The notes: a model not told the origin generated them from the sequence alone. Positions 1 to 8,560 are shown, counted from the stretch's first letter. The stretch is 64,000 nt of DNA from Saccharopolyspora phatthalungensis (GCF_014203395.1 NZ_JACHIW010000001.1:930001-994000), one strand, 5' to 3'. Made by a program: numbers and translations.

Positions 1-96
1 CCAGCGACGCATCAGTGAAGGACATGACGTTTACGCATATCATGGTTGAGTTTTTCTCGCTGGCGGCATCGCCGGATGCGGCTTAGCGTCGGTTGC

Positions 97-1041
97 ATGA
101 GCCTGATCAACACTCCATTCGGTTTTGCCAGCACCGCGGCCGAGGTCGCCGCGGGGATTGATCTGACCGGCCGTCGCGCGGTCGTGACCGGCGCGTCCTC
201 CGGCCTCGGCGTGGAGACCGCCCGCGCCCTGGCCGGCACCGGTGCCGAGGTCACCCTGGCCGTCCGCGACACCGAGGCCGGCGAACGTGCCGCCAAGGAC
301 ATCGTCGCGACCACCGGCAACACCGCGTTGCAGGTCGCACCGCTGGATCTGACCGACCCGGCCTCGATCGCCGCGTTCACCGCGGCCTGGGCCGGGCCGC
401 TGCACATCCTGGTCGCCAACGCGGGGGTGATGGCCTGCCCCGAGCGGCACACGACGCAGGGCTGGGAATGGCAGTTCACCACCAACCACCTCGGGCACTT
501 CGCCCTGGCCACCGGGCTGCACCCGGCATTGGCCGCCGACGGCGCCGCCCGCATCGTCCTGGTCAGCTCCAGCGGTCACCTGCTCTCGCCGGTGGTGTTC
601 GACGACATCCACTTCGCCTTCCGTCCCTACGATCCGTGGCTCGCCTATGGCCAGTCCAAGACGGCGAACGTGTTGTTCGCGGTCGAGGCGACCCGCCGCT
701 GGGCCGGCGACGGGATCACCGCGAACGCGCTGATGCCCGGCGCGATCTACACCGACCTCCAGCGCCACACCGGCGGCCGGGGCAGCGGCACGGTCCCGCC
801 TGAACTGATCAAGACCCCGGAACAAGGCGCAGCGACCTCGGTCTTGCTCGCCACCTCGCCGCTGCTGGCCGGAATCGGCGGACGTTACTTCGCCGACTGC
901 AACGAGACCGAGACCATCGACCGTCGCGCTGACGCACCGCGCCTGCACGGCGTGGCGCGCTATGCGCTGGACCCGGAGGGCGCGAAGCGCCTGTGGACCC
1001 TGTCCGAAACCCTGCTCGCCACTGCGGAAGGACTGTCGTGA
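97..1041 (+). CDS. SDR family NAD(P)-dependent oxidoreductase
   Basis: A 314-residue short-chain dehydrogenase/reductase of the long, retinol-dehydrogenase-like type. The cofactor motif TGASSGLG is at residues 31-38, ANAG at 107-110, the catalytic serine lies in VSSSG (156-160) and the YGQSK active-site motif has Tyr184 and Lys188, so all catalytic residues are present. It should reduce or oxidise a carbonyl/hydroxyl substrate that cannot be named from sequence. I chose the ATG at 97 because the Rossmann fold starts soon after it; a TTG at 46 would add an Arg-rich leader. No clear ribosome binding site precedes 97. Its stop overlaps the start of the next dehydrogenase, so the two are probably co-translated. 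Confidence 0.85.
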   Translation: MSLINTPFGFASTAAEVAAGIDLTGRRAVVTGASSGLGVETARALAGTGAEVTLAVRDTEAGERAAKDIVATTGNTALQVAPLDLTDPASIAAFTAAWAGPLHILVANAGVMACPERHTTQGWEWQFTTNHLGHFALATGLHPALAADGAARIVLVSSSGHLLSPVVFDDIHFAFRPYDPWLAYGQSKTANVLFAVEATRRWAGDGITANALMPGAIYTDLQRHTGGRGSGTVPPELIKTPEQGAATSVLLATSPLLAGIGGRYFADCNETETIDRRADAPRLHGVARYALDPEGAKRLWTLSETLLATAEGLS

Positions 1042-1880
1042 TGCCGAAAACCGCCCTGGTCACCGGTGCTACTCAAGGCTTGGGCCTGGCCCTGGTCGAG
1101 GGACTCGCCCAGCACCTGACCCAGGCCGACACCGTTTACCTCACCGGCCGCGACATCGACCGGGTCAACCAGGCCGTGCACGCCATGCCCGGCGGCGGAG
1201 CCCAGGTCCGCGGCGAGGTCCTCGACGTGGCCACCCCCGGGGCAGCCGACCGCCTCGCCGCGCAGCTGCACGCGCGCCACGGGGGCGTCGACATCGTGTT
1301 CAACAACGCCGTGATGCGGGTCGGCCCGGACGACGATCCTCGTGCGATCGTCGAGGACTACGCCGAGGTCAACAACTTCGGCACCACCCGCGTGCTGCGG
1401 GCCTTCGCCCCGCTGCTGCGCGACGGCAGCCGGCTCATCGTGGTGGCCAGTTCGCTGGGCACGCTGCACTACCTCGCGCCCGTGCTGCGCGACCGCTTCG
1501 ACGGTCTGTCCTCTTTGGACGAAGTGGACAAGCAGGTCGCCGCGTGGCGGGACGCCGTGCGCGACGGCAGCGCCCGGGCCGGGGCCTGGCCCGGCTTCGT
1601 CAACATCCCCTCCAAGATCGGCCAGGTCGCCGCCGTCCGCGCCCTGGCCGCACAGCGCCGCGAGCACGACACCGCACACGGCATCCTGCTCGCCGCGGTC
1701 TGCCCCGGCATGATGAACACCTCCACCTCCGCCCAGTGGTGGGACGTCAGCGCGGCCCCCACCCCGGCACAGGCCGCCATCCCGCTCGTCGACCTGGCGC
1801 TCGACCCCGTCAACCCCGACCACTACGGCCAGCTCATCCGCAACGGACAGATACTGCCCTGGGCCCCGGCAGTCGGCTGA
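1041..1880 (+). CDS. SDR family protein with altered YxxxK motif
   Basis: A 279-residue protein with the SDR cofactor motif TGATQGLG at residues 8-15 and FNNAV in place of NNAG. The serine region VVASSLG is present. Where carbonyl-reductase-like SDRs carry YxxxK, this protein reads NIPSK, so the lysine is kept but the catalytic tyrosine position is Asn. It may therefore be an atypical reductase or a non-catalytic partner. The start region is GTGATG overlapping the stop of the upstream SDR gene; either GTG 1038 or ATG 1041 could be used, with GGAAGGA just upstream. The overlap predicts translational coupling and a shared task with the first SDR. Confidence 0.8.
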   Translation: MPKTALVTGATQGLGLALVEGLAQHLTQADTVYLTGRDIDRVNQAVHAMPGGGAQVRGEVLDVATPGAADRLAAQLHARHGGVDIVFNNAVMRVGPDDDPRAIVEDYAEVNNFGTTRVLRAFAPLLRDGSRLIVVASSLGTLHYLAPVLRDRFDGLSSLDEVDKQVAAWRDAVRDGSARAGAWPGFVNIPSKIGQVAAVRALAAQRREHDTAHGILLAAVCPGMMNTSTSAQWWDVSAAPTPAQAAIPLVDLALDPVNPDHYGQLIRNGQILPWAPAVG

Positions 1881-1916
1881 CCGCCGGGTCGTCCCGTCGC
1901 ACGGACCCGGCGCGGT

Positions 1917-2248
1917 CTACACGAGCTTGACCACGCGGTCCACGATGGCGGAGTGAATCCCGACCGACGTCTCCCGCATGTACCCCTGACGCAGTTCATG
2001 GGCCCTGCGGTAACTTTCGGTCTGCAGGCGTGGCGCATCTCCTCCTGAGACTCGAAGCTGATATGCACGATCGCGTCGATCGGGTCCTCCGCGCCGTCGG
2101 TCATGACGTCGTCGAGGTAGTACTGAACGTATTCCCTCGTCTGCGGGAGTTCGACGTAACTGGTCCCATACTCCAGTTCCATGAACCGCCGGAAGTCCTC
2201 TGTGGACACCTCGGGCCGCTTACGGATCACGGTCATCATCGTGAACAC
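1917..2248 (-). pseudogene. EthD-like dimeric alpha-beta barrel protein, frameshifted
   Basis: The minus-strand frame from 2248 encodes a typical start of an EthD-like small barrel protein (MFTMMTVIRKRPEVSTEDF, then a central DAIVHISFESQEEM). After about residue 73 it becomes Arg/Pro-rich nonsense that runs on to 1823. Moving the frame by one base near 2026-2030 restores a sensible C-terminus, LQTESYRRAHELRQGYMRE and onward, ending ...DRVVKLV at a TAG at 1917-1919. The repaired protein would be about 110 residues, the usual length of the family. One missing C in the run CCACGCCTGCAG explains it. It is either a recent inactivating deletion or a sequencing error. The family acts on small organic substrates, often ring-cleavage or polyketide intermediates. 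Confidence 0.7.
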
Positions 2249-2300
2249 GTCACCACTCCTCTCGCTCGGACGTCTGTTAGACGCGCTTGCCGCTGCGCTT

Positions 2301-2732
2301 TCACCGCGTCGGCGGCTGGATCAGTTCGATGAGGTTGCCCTCCGGGTCCTTGACGTAGGCGAACCGGGCACCCGGCTCCACCGCGTCGGCCGGCGGCCAC
2401 ACCTCGACACCGCCGGCCGCCACGATCGCGGCGAACGCGGTATCCAAGTCGCGGACCGACACCGCCCAGTGTCCGAACCCCAGGGTGCTCGCGGCGTCCA
2501 GCGGATCGGCATAGTCGCGGTGCCGGCTCGCGCCGGCCCGTTCGATCAGTTCCAGGCGTACGCCGGCGCCGGAGCGCAGCACGACGGTGCGCACGGCAAG
2601 CTCGTCGAGTTGGAACTCCGCGACGACCTCGTGCAGCCCGAGAGCACGCTGATACCAGGCGCGCTGCGCGTCCAGATCCGCCACGGACAGGCTGGTGTGA
2701 TGCACGTCCAAACCCAGATCCACATCAGGCAC
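2301..2732 (-). CDS. VOC family protein (glyoxalase/bleomycin resistance fold)
   Basis: A 143-residue vicinal-oxygen-chelate protein. It has the two beta-alpha-beta-beta-beta modules typical of the fold: DVHHTSLSVADLDAQRAWY near the N-terminus and a second half ending YVKDPEGNLIELIQPP, with metal-type His and Glu positions (His12, the GHWAVSV histidine, the final Glu). Possible roles are a lyase, a dioxygenase or a small-molecule binding protein; the substrate is unknown. I chose GTG 2732 because GGGAGG lies just upstream and the fold begins immediately. It is transcribed divergently from the TetR gene across a large dyad, so it is probably that repressor's target. Confidence 0.85.
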   Translation of the reverse strand: MPDVDLGLDVHHTSLSVADLDAQRAWYQRALGLHEVVAEFQLDELAVRTVVLRSGAGVRLELIERAGASRHRDYADPLDAASTLGFGHWAVSVRDLDTAFAAIVAAGGVEVWPPADAVEPGARFAYVKDPEGNLIELIQPPTR

Positions 2733-2749
2733 AGTGACCTCCCAATCCA

Positions 2750-2786
2750 AGGTTAATAACACTAACCAGGTTAGTGGTACTAACCT
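2750..2786. promoter_or_regulatory. Double-dyad operator between the VOC and TetR genes
   Basis: A 37-bp symmetric site centred on 2768. The inner arms are ACTAACC (2761-2767) and GGTTAGT (2769-2775), which match perfectly around one base. The outer arms are AGGTTA (2750-2755) and TAACCT (2781-2786), equidistant from the centre. Sixteen of the eighteen base pairs around the centre match. ACTAACC also recurs as a direct repeat 18 bp away at 2779-2785. The site lies between the VOC start (2732, minus) and the TetR start (2794, plus), so one bound repressor assembly could control both. Confidence 0.8.
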
Positions 2787-2793
2787 AAGGCGC

Positions 2794-3399
2794 ATGTCGG
2801 AGACCGTCAAGCGGGCCAGCGGGCACCACCACGGTGACCTGCGTCGCGCGCTGGAACAGGCCGCACTGGAACTGGTGGCCACCAAGGGGATCAGCGGATT
2901 CACCATGGCCGAGGCCAGCCGCCGCGCCGGGGTCAGCGTGGCCGCGCCGTACAAGCACTACCCCGACCGTGACGCGCTGCTGGCCGCCCTCGGGGTGCGC
3001 GCCTACACCGAACAACGGCAGCAGTACCGCGCCGCCATGGCCGACGCCACCGATCCGGGCGACCAACTGGCGGCCTTCGCGGCGGCCTATGTCCAGTTCG
3101 CCGCAGACCAGCCGGCACTGTTCAAATTGACCTTCGCCGCTGGCCTGGACAAGGAACGCTTCCCCGCCCTCGACGAAGCGGGCCAGGCCCTGTTCACCGA
3201 GTTGCATGCGCCGGCCCGCGCCCTGTGCCGCGATGACCACCAAGCACGCAGGCTGGTACTGGCGATTGCCGCCTGCGCCCACGGCCACGCCGTATTCCTG
3301 ACCGAGGGAGTCCTCAAGGACACCCCAGACCCGCTCAGCGAGGCCAAACGGGAGGCGGCTGCGGGGGCAACAGCCCTGACAGGGGCGTACGTCGCCTGA
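2794..3399 (+). CDS. TetR/AcrR family transcriptional regulator
   Basis: A 201-residue TetR regulator. The N-terminal helix-turn-helix runs over residues 15-60 (LRRALEQAALELVATKGISG, then FTMAEASRRAGVSVAAPYKH). The all-helical C-terminal part resembles the TetR_C_33 / WHG-type ligand domain (LAAFAAAYVQFAADQPALFK). It should bind DNA as a dimer and be released by a small ligand. It begins only eight bases after the 37-bp dyad at 2750-2786, so autoregulation and control of the divergent VOC gene are likely. I chose ATG 2794 because anything upstream would read through the operator. Confidence 0.88.
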   Translation: MSETVKRASGHHHGDLRRALEQAALELVATKGISGFTMAEASRRAGVSVAAPYKHYPDRDALLAALGVRAYTEQRQQYRAAMADATDPGDQLAAFAAAYVQFAADQPALFKLTFAAGLDKERFPALDEAGQALFTELHAPARALCRDDHQARRLVLAIAACAHGHAVFLTEGVLKDTPDPLSEAKREAAAGATALTGAYVA

Positions 3400-3867
3400 A
3401 CGCCGGGACGGCTGATCTGCCCGATGGAACGAAGGCGTCCGCGCGCCGACGTCGGTCGCAAAGCACAGCCGAACGTCGGATCTGACGGTCACCAGTTCGC
3501 GTGAGCACCGGGCGACGACCGACAGCAGCCTCTCGAACCCGGCGGGCGGCTACGGGTTACCGGACTCGCTCCGAGTACGTGTGGCGAGGCCGCGTTGATG
3601 CTCTGCGACGACCTCATCATCGCATCGGCGGGGCATCGAGGCTGACCGGCGTGGGGCCGGGGCAGAGCCGTAATAGGTCGGCAACCCTCTCGCCGCGCAG
3701 TAACCCGCCGCCTGAATCCGGCGACAACGGGAGGATGGCCGACACGCGTGACGAGCGCCGAAGCGGAGCGGGCCATAGCTCGATCGAAAGGGCCCGATCG
3801 GTAGCCCCCTCAGCCGACATAATGCCAGGTCAGAGGTGGTGCAGGGGCTACCGATGCTTCGGACCAG
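3400..3867. other. Intergenic region, no gene seen
   Basis: About 470 bp between the TetR gene and tRNA-Ala. Short open frames on both strands are Arg/Pro/Ser-rich with no recognisable motif or convincing ribosome binding site. I see no RNA gene or clear repeat here. Confidence 0.5.
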
Positions 3868-3940
3868 TGGAGCTGACGGGATTCGAACCCGTGACCCCTT
3901 GACTGCCAGTCAAGTGCGCTACCAGCTGCGCCACAGCCCC
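3868..3940 (-). tRNA. tRNA-Ala (GGC anticodon)
   Basis: The minus strand folds into a 73-nt cloverleaf. The acceptor strand GGGGCTG pairs with CAGCTCC and includes G3:U70, the alanine identity pair. The anticodon loop CTGGCAG sits on a TTGA/TCAA stem, giving anticodon GGC for GCC codons. The T arm is ACGGG-TTCGAAT-CCCGT. The discriminator is A and no CCA is encoded. Confidence 0.95.
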
Positions 3941-4087
3941 TTGTTTGATTTTCCCGAGGTGTTCGGTTCGTTCCGTCCCGCTCATCTCGTGTGTCAATAC
4001 AGTACAACAGCGCCCGCAGGGGTCTTTCGGGGGGTCCCCCCTCTTGGATCTACCCACGGGCACCGTCGAGCTGCTAGACCCTGGGGC

Positions 4088-5428
4088 GTGGCGACAGCAC
4101 AGGGCGTGCGTCCTTCGCTGGTGGACCCCGAGGCCGAGGGGGCCTATCCCGAGCGACGCCGTGAACTGCAGGAATACCGTTTGCGTCGGCTGGTCGATCG
4201 GCTGCTGGCCGCCGATGGCATGCAGGCCGGGCGGCTTCGAGACTGCGGCGTCTCGCGGGGCTCCGATGTGGGGCTCGACCAGCTGCACCGGTTGCCGTTC
4301 GTCTGCCAGCAGGACTTCTGGGACCACTACCCGTTCGGGTTGCGCGCCGCGTCCGAGGCCGACATCGTCTGCGTGCACGGCTCGTCCGGCACGATGGGGC
4401 GGACGACCCTGGTGCCCTACACCGCGCACGACGTCGATGTGTGGGCGCAGGTGATGGCTCGGGCGCTGGGGGGCGCGGGCGTGACGCGACGCAGCTTCGT
4501 GCACTGCGCCTACGGGTACGGGCTGTTCACCGGTGGGCTCGGCGTTCACCATGGGGCGACGCGGCTAGGGGCGACCGTGGTCCCGGTGTCCAGCGGCGCC
4601 ACCGACCGGCAGCTCCGGTTGTTGCTTGATCTGCGTCCAGATGTGCTGTGCTGCACACCGTCATACGCGATCTACCTGGGTGAGGCGTTGGCCTCGACCG
4701 GGATCGTCGCCGAGCAGTTGTCGCTTCGGGTGGGCTTGTTCGGGGCCGAGCCGTGGACAGCGGAGATGCGGCTGAGCATCGAGGGGCTGCTGGGGTTGCG
4801 GGCGCTCAACATCTATGGGCTCACCGAGGTGATCGGGCCGGGCGTTGCGTGCGAGTCGCTGGACTCCGAAGGCTTGTTGAACATCGCCGAGGACCACTTC
4901 TACCCCGAGGTGGTCGGCCCGGACGGCGCGCCGTTGCCCGCCGGCGAGGTCGGCGAGTTGGTGTTCACGACGTTGACGAAGACGGGTACCCCCCTGCTGC
5001 GCTACCGGACCGGTGATGTGGCTTCGCTGAGCGGGCCCGCCCCCGGCTCGGCGCGGACGCTGCGCCGGATGAGCCGGGTGTTCGGGCGGACCGATGACAT
5101 GCTGGTCATTCGCGGCACCAACGTGTTCCCGTCCGAGATCGAGACGGTCCTGCTGGCCGATCGGCGGGTGGCGCCGCACTACCTGATCGTCGAGGACCGC
5201 CGCGACCAGTCGCGGCCCGAGCTGCGGATCGCCGTCGAACCGCGGGACCCGCATGGGGACGCCGAGGTCTTGGAACGCGAGCTCGCCGGTGCGCTGTACG
5301 CACGGCTCGGCATCTCGTGCATCGTCCGGGTACTCCCGCCCGACCACCTCCCGCGCGAAGAGTCAGGCAAGACCCCGCGGCTGGTCCGTTGGGAGCACGG
5401 CGTCGTTCCCTTGCCCGGACTCGAATGA
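4088..5428 (+). CDS. Phenylacetate-CoA ligase-like adenylate-forming enzyme
   Basis: A 446-residue member of the PaaK branch of ANL adenylating enzymes, close to the usual ~430-residue length. The ATP loop HGSSGTMGRTT is at residues 97-107. The aryl-binding core contains YGLTEVIGPG, the hinge region YRTGD is followed by GRTDDMLVIRGTNVFPSEIE, and the C-terminal domain ends with the GKTPRLVRW lysine motif. The expected reaction is ATP- and CoA-dependent activation of an aromatic acid such as phenylacetate. No other phenylacetate genes lie nearby, so the true substrate may differ. I chose GTG 4088 because the reading frame upstream runs through tRNA-Ala and intergenic sequence. Confidence 0.85.
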   Translation: MATAQGVRPSLVDPEAEGAYPERRRELQEYRLRRLVDRLLAADGMQAGRLRDCGVSRGSDVGLDQLHRLPFVCQQDFWDHYPFGLRAASEADIVCVHGSSGTMGRTTLVPYTAHDVDVWAQVMARALGGAGVTRRSFVHCAYGYGLFTGGLGVHHGATRLGATVVPVSSGATDRQLRLLLDLRPDVLCCTPSYAIYLGEALASTGIVAEQLSLRVGLFGAEPWTAEMRLSIEGLLGLRALNIYGLTEVIGPGVACESLDSEGLLNIAEDHFYPEVVGPDGAPLPAGEVGELVFTTLTKTGTPLLRYRTGDVASLSGPAPGSARTLRRMSRVFGRTDDMLVIRGTNVFPSEIETVLLADRRVAPHYLIVEDRRDQSRPELRIAVEPRDPHGDAEVLERELAGALYARLGISCIVRVLPPDHLPREESGKTPRLVRWEHGVVPLPGLE

Positions 5429-5434
5429 TCGCGG

Positions 5435-6772
5435 TCAGACGGCGCGGCCGTGTGATTTGGGCAGGCCGCGGGTATTGGCGGCCTTGACGAACTCGGCTCG
5501 GGGGTCATGGAGCTCACCGAGGGCGACGACCTGGCGGCGAAACGGCAGTTCCAGCAGCCAGTCGCCGAGGATGCGGGCCTTGTGGGACGCGGTCGGCATC
5601 TTCGCCAGGTGGTAGCAGCGGTGCAGCAACCATGCCGGGAAGCCCTTGAGCTTCACCCCGTAGACCTCGGCCGCGCCTTGGAACAGGCCGAGCCCGGCCA
5701 CCGCTCCGGCGTATTTGTGTTTGTAGTTGCCGAGTTTCTCACCGCGCAGGAGCGCGAGGATGTTGTCCGCCAGCACCTTGGCCTGGCGCACCGCATGTTG
5801 CGCCGACGGGCTGCACAGGGCGTCCGGGTCGCTGCTCGTCAGGTCCGGGACCGCGGCGGAGTCACCGGCGGAGAACACGTTGTGGATGCCGCGGACCTGG
5901 AGTTTCGCCGTGCACTCGACACGGCCCTTGGAGTCCCTGGGCAGGTCGCTGTCCTCCAGCATCGGGTGCGGCCTGACCCCGGCCGTCCACACCACCGTGT
6001 CGGCATCGAACACGTCGCCGTCGGAGAGCATCACATGTCCGTCCATAAAGGACTTCGCGGTGGTGTTCAGCTTCACCTCGATGCCGCGTTCCGTCAGCCG
6101 CTGCTTGGTGTATTCGCTCATCGGCGGGCTGACCTCGGGCATGATCCGGCCCATCGCTTCGACCAGCACCCAGCGCATGTCCCGGGACGCGACCTGCGGA
6201 TAGCTGCGGATCGCGTAGCGGGACATGCTCTCCAGCTCGGCCATCGCCTCGATGCCCGCGTAGCCGCCACCGACGAACACGAACGTCAACAACCGGCGTC
6301 GGAGCTTTTCGTCGGTGGTACTGGCCGCGATATCCAACCTGGAAAGCACGTGGTTGCGCAGGAAGATCGCCTCGCCGATGGTCTTGAACCCGACGCCCTG
6401 CTCGGCTAAGCCGGGAATGGGCAGCGCCCGCGAGATCGAGCCGGGGACGGCCACCAGGATGTCGTAGCCGCAGTGCACGACTCTCCCGTCGCCGAGCGTC
6501 GCGGTCAGCTGCCGATCGGCGTGGTCGATGGCGGATACCTGCGCGGTCAGCACTTCGCACTTGCGCAGCGCCTCACGCAGCGGCACCACCACGTGCCGCG
6601 GTTCGAGCGACCCGGCCGCAGCCTCCGGGAGAAACGGCTGGTAGGTCATGTGCGGCTGGGTATCGATCACCGTGACTCGGGCTTCGCCCGGCCGCAGCAT
6701 CCGCTGCAGGCGCAATGCGAGGGTCAGGCCGACGTGTCCGCCGCCGATGATCACGATCCGTGGCTCAGGCAT
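5435..6772 (-). CDS. Type II NADH dehydrogenase-like NAD(P)/FAD oxidoreductase
   Basis: A 445-residue flavoprotein of the NDH-2 family. The FAD-binding Rossmann motif VIIGGGHVGL is at the N-terminus and a second nucleotide motif FVFVGGGYAGIEA in the middle binds NADH. VWTAGVRPHP and the ATG-like motif NVFSAGDSAAVPD complete the FAD site. The C-terminal ~70 residues form the amphipathic membrane-binding region typical of the family. It would pass electrons from NADH to quinone at the inner membrane face without pumping protons. I chose ATG 6772 because residues upstream are Arg/Ser-rich and belong to the overlapping DUF6158 gene. The two genes overlap by 8 bp. Confidence 0.85.
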   Translation of the reverse strand: MPEPRIVIIGGGHVGLTLALRLQRMLRPGEARVTVIDTQPHMTYQPFLPEAAAGSLEPRHVVVPLREALRKCEVLTAQVSAIDHADRQLTATLGDGRVVHCGYDILVAVPGSISRALPIPGLAEQGVGFKTIGEAIFLRNHVLSRLDIAASTTDEKLRRRLLTFVFVGGGYAGIEAMAELESMSRYAIRSYPQVASRDMRWVLVEAMGRIMPEVSPPMSEYTKQRLTERGIEVKLNTTAKSFMDGHVMLSDGDVFDADTVVWTAGVRPHPMLEDSDLPRDSKGRVECTAKLQVRGIHNVFSAGDSAAVPDLTSSDPDALCSPSAQHAVRQAKVLADNILALLRGEKLGNYKHKYAGAVAGLGLFQGAAEVYGVKLKGFPAWLLHRCYHLAKMPTASHKARILGDWLLELPFRRQVVALGELHDPRAEFVKAANTRGLPKSHGRAV

Positions 6773-7004
6773 GCTGCGGCTCCCCTCTCGCACCGGAGCG
6801 GGTGCGGCGCGGGTCCACTTCGCGCTCCGGGTGCCGCCGCAGGTACTCCTGTTCGAGCTCGAAGGTGCGCGCCGTGTGTTCCCGCAGCGCATCCGCAGAA
6901 CCGTGCAGGAAGGTCTCGTTGCGGGTCTGGTGCAGGTGCCGCAGTTCCCGCAGCAGCAGACCTTCGGTCAGCTCGTTGCCGGGAATCCCGGTGGTCGTGC
7001 TCAT
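6765..7004 (-). CDS. DUF6158 family small protein
   Basis: A 79-residue charged helical protein that I recognise as DUF6158: LLLRELRHLHQTRNETFLHG is followed by the conserved tail EQEYLRRHPEREVDPRRTRS. The family is small, actinobacterial and of unknown function. It starts at ATG 7004 behind a strong GGGAGGACGAC site, and its last 8 bp overlap the NDH-2 start. The two are therefore probably co-transcribed and coupled, which suggests a link with membrane redox metabolism. Confidence 0.8.
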   Translation of the reverse strand: MSTTTGIPGNELTEGLLLRELRHLHQTRNETFLHGSADALREHTARTFELEQEYLRRHPEREVDPRRTRSGARGEPQHA

Positions 7005-7159
7005 GTCGTCCTCCCGCGTCGGCAGGCAGGCGCAACCGCGACGCCGTGGGGTCACGACGTCATTGCCGGAATACCCCACCTGCCGCGACCGGACACCTGC
7101 CGGATCGTGCCTCCAGGCTGCGGTGCGGCCGATCGGTCGGCGACTCGATCGCGGGGGGA

Positions 7160-8425
7160 TCAGGCAGCTTCGTCGAGCGTTTCCGCCTGCGTGTGTCGAA
7201 CGACCGGCCTGGTAGGGCGGGTCTCTGGTGCGCCGATCCAGGCCAGCAGGCCGAGCACGGCGGTGAATCCGGTGACGGCGAACGCCGCCCGGTACGACAC
7301 CGTGTCGACGAGCACGCCGGCGATCAGCGGGCCGACGATCGCGCCGCAATCGGCGGCCATCTGGAACGCGGCCAGCACCGGCCCGCCCTTGCCCGTCGCG
7401 CCGACGAGGTCGGCGACCGCGGCGTTCTGGGCGGGGTTGAGGATTCCGGCGCCCATACCGGCGATCAGCGAGGCGGCGAGGAACCACGGGACGGAGTCGG
7501 TGAAGCCGAGTGAGGCCGTGGCCAGGCCGGAGACGGCAAGCCCCACGAGCACCAGCGGTTTGCGCCCGCGCTTGTCCGCGATTCGGCCGGACAACAACAG
7601 CACTGCGGCGTTGCCGGCGGCGAACACGGATAGTGCGACGCCCGCCATCGACTGGGTGGAGCGAAGGGCCTCGACCACGAACAGCGGGACCAACGCGATC
7701 CGGACGCCGTAAACCGCCCAGCCGTTGCTGAAGTTCGACAGCATCGCCGCCCGGTAGGCGCGGTGACGCAGCGCCTGGCCGACCGTCATCGATGGCGCGC
7801 CGGTGTCGACCTGCCGCGCGGCCAGCGTCGACTTCCGCAGCAACAACCAGCCGATGAAGGCCGCGACGAACAGCGCGATTCCGTAGGTGATGAACGGCAG
7901 GCGCAGCGAGTAGCCGACCATGAGGCCGCCGATGATCGGCCCGGAGACGCTGCCCAGCAGGAAACTCGTCGCCCACAGTCCGGACGCGCGGCCGCGCAGG
8001 TGCGGTGGGGCGAGGCGGACCAGCAGCGCCAAGGCCGACACCGTGAACATCGTCGAACCGGTGCCGCCGAGGGCCCGGAAGATCAGCAGCTGCCAGTAGG
8101 AACCCGCGAACGCGCAGGCGGCGGTGCTGACGCCGACGATGCTGATGCCCCACACGTAGATGGAGCGCTCCCCGAAGAACGACACCAGACGCCCGCTGAC
8201 CGGCGCGAAGACCAGCCGCATCAAGGCAAACGCGCTGATCACGAAGGACGCCGCAGTCACCCCGACGTCGAAGCTGGCAGCGAACGTCGGTAGTGCCGGC
8301 GACACGATGCCCATGCCGACGGCGACGATGAAGCTGCCGATGACCAGTACCCAGATCTCGCGAGGTAGGGAACCGATGCCGGAGTCCTCGGTGGTCTCAT
8401 CCGCCGTTGCCGAGCTGCTCGACAC
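7160..8425 (-). CDS. MFS transporter
   Basis: A 421-residue major facilitator with about twelve hydrophobic segments. The motif-A-like loop GRLVSFFGERS follows TM2, a second copy GRIADKRGRKPLV lies in the middle, and IADKRGRKP is a textbook MFS signature. This arrangement fits a drug or metabolite exporter (DHA-like); the substrate cannot be told. I chose GTG 8425 because GGGAGGAAC precedes it and the earlier residues would cross a promoter-like element. A short dyad at 8442-8456 just upstream may be its operator. Confidence 0.85.
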   Translation of the reverse strand: MSSSSATADETTEDSGIGSLPREIWVLVIGSFIVAVGMGIVSPALPTFAASFDVGVTAASFVISAFALMRLVFAPVSGRLVSFFGERSIYVWGISIVGVSTAACAFAGSYWQLLIFRALGGTGSTMFTVSALALLVRLAPPHLRGRASGLWATSFLLGSVSGPIIGGLMVGYSLRLPFITYGIALFVAAFIGWLLLRKSTLAARQVDTGAPSMTVGQALRHRAYRAAMLSNFSNGWAVYGVRIALVPLFVVEALRSTQSMAGVALSVFAAGNAAVLLLSGRIADKRGRKPLVLVGLAVSGLATASLGFTDSVPWFLAASLIAGMGAGILNPAQNAAVADLVGATGKGGPVLAAFQMAADCGAIVGPLIAGVLVDTVSYRAAFAVTGFTAVLGLLAWIGAPETRPTRPVVRHTQAETLDEAA

Positions 8426-8441
8426 CGTTCCTCCCAACCTA

Positions 8442-8456
8442 CTTAGGCAAACTAAG
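8442..8456. promoter_or_regulatory. Short dyad upstream of the MFS transporter
   Basis: CTTAG-GCAAA-CTAAG, perfect 5-bp arms around a 5-bp spacer, 17-31 bp upstream of the transporter start. On the coding strand it contains GTTTGCCTAAG, which partly resembles the GTTAGCCTAAC core of DtxR/IdeR iron boxes. The match is incomplete, so both its role and any iron link are tentative. Confidence 0.4.
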
Positions 8457-8560
8457 CGAAACACGCGCCTTCGACGCGGTCAATCAACTAACCGCGTCTC
8501 AGCAACTTCGTGCGTTGTTAACGCGCGCCTCGGCCCGCTATTCCGGGTGAGAGGTGTTCG

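Noticed and set aside
23..44. CATGA...TCATG inverted repeat upstream of the first dehydrogenase
   Set aside because: Arms are only 5 bp with a 12-bp spacer; too weak to call an operator.
3489..3776. 95-codon minus-strand frame between TetR and tRNA-Ala
   Set aside because: Arg/Ser/Pro-rich with no motif or ribosome binding site.
5507..6409. 300-codon plus-strand frame opposite the NADH dehydrogenase
   Set aside because: High-GC antisense frame, rich in Arg/His/Gln, no motif; the minus-strand flavoprotein is unambiguous.
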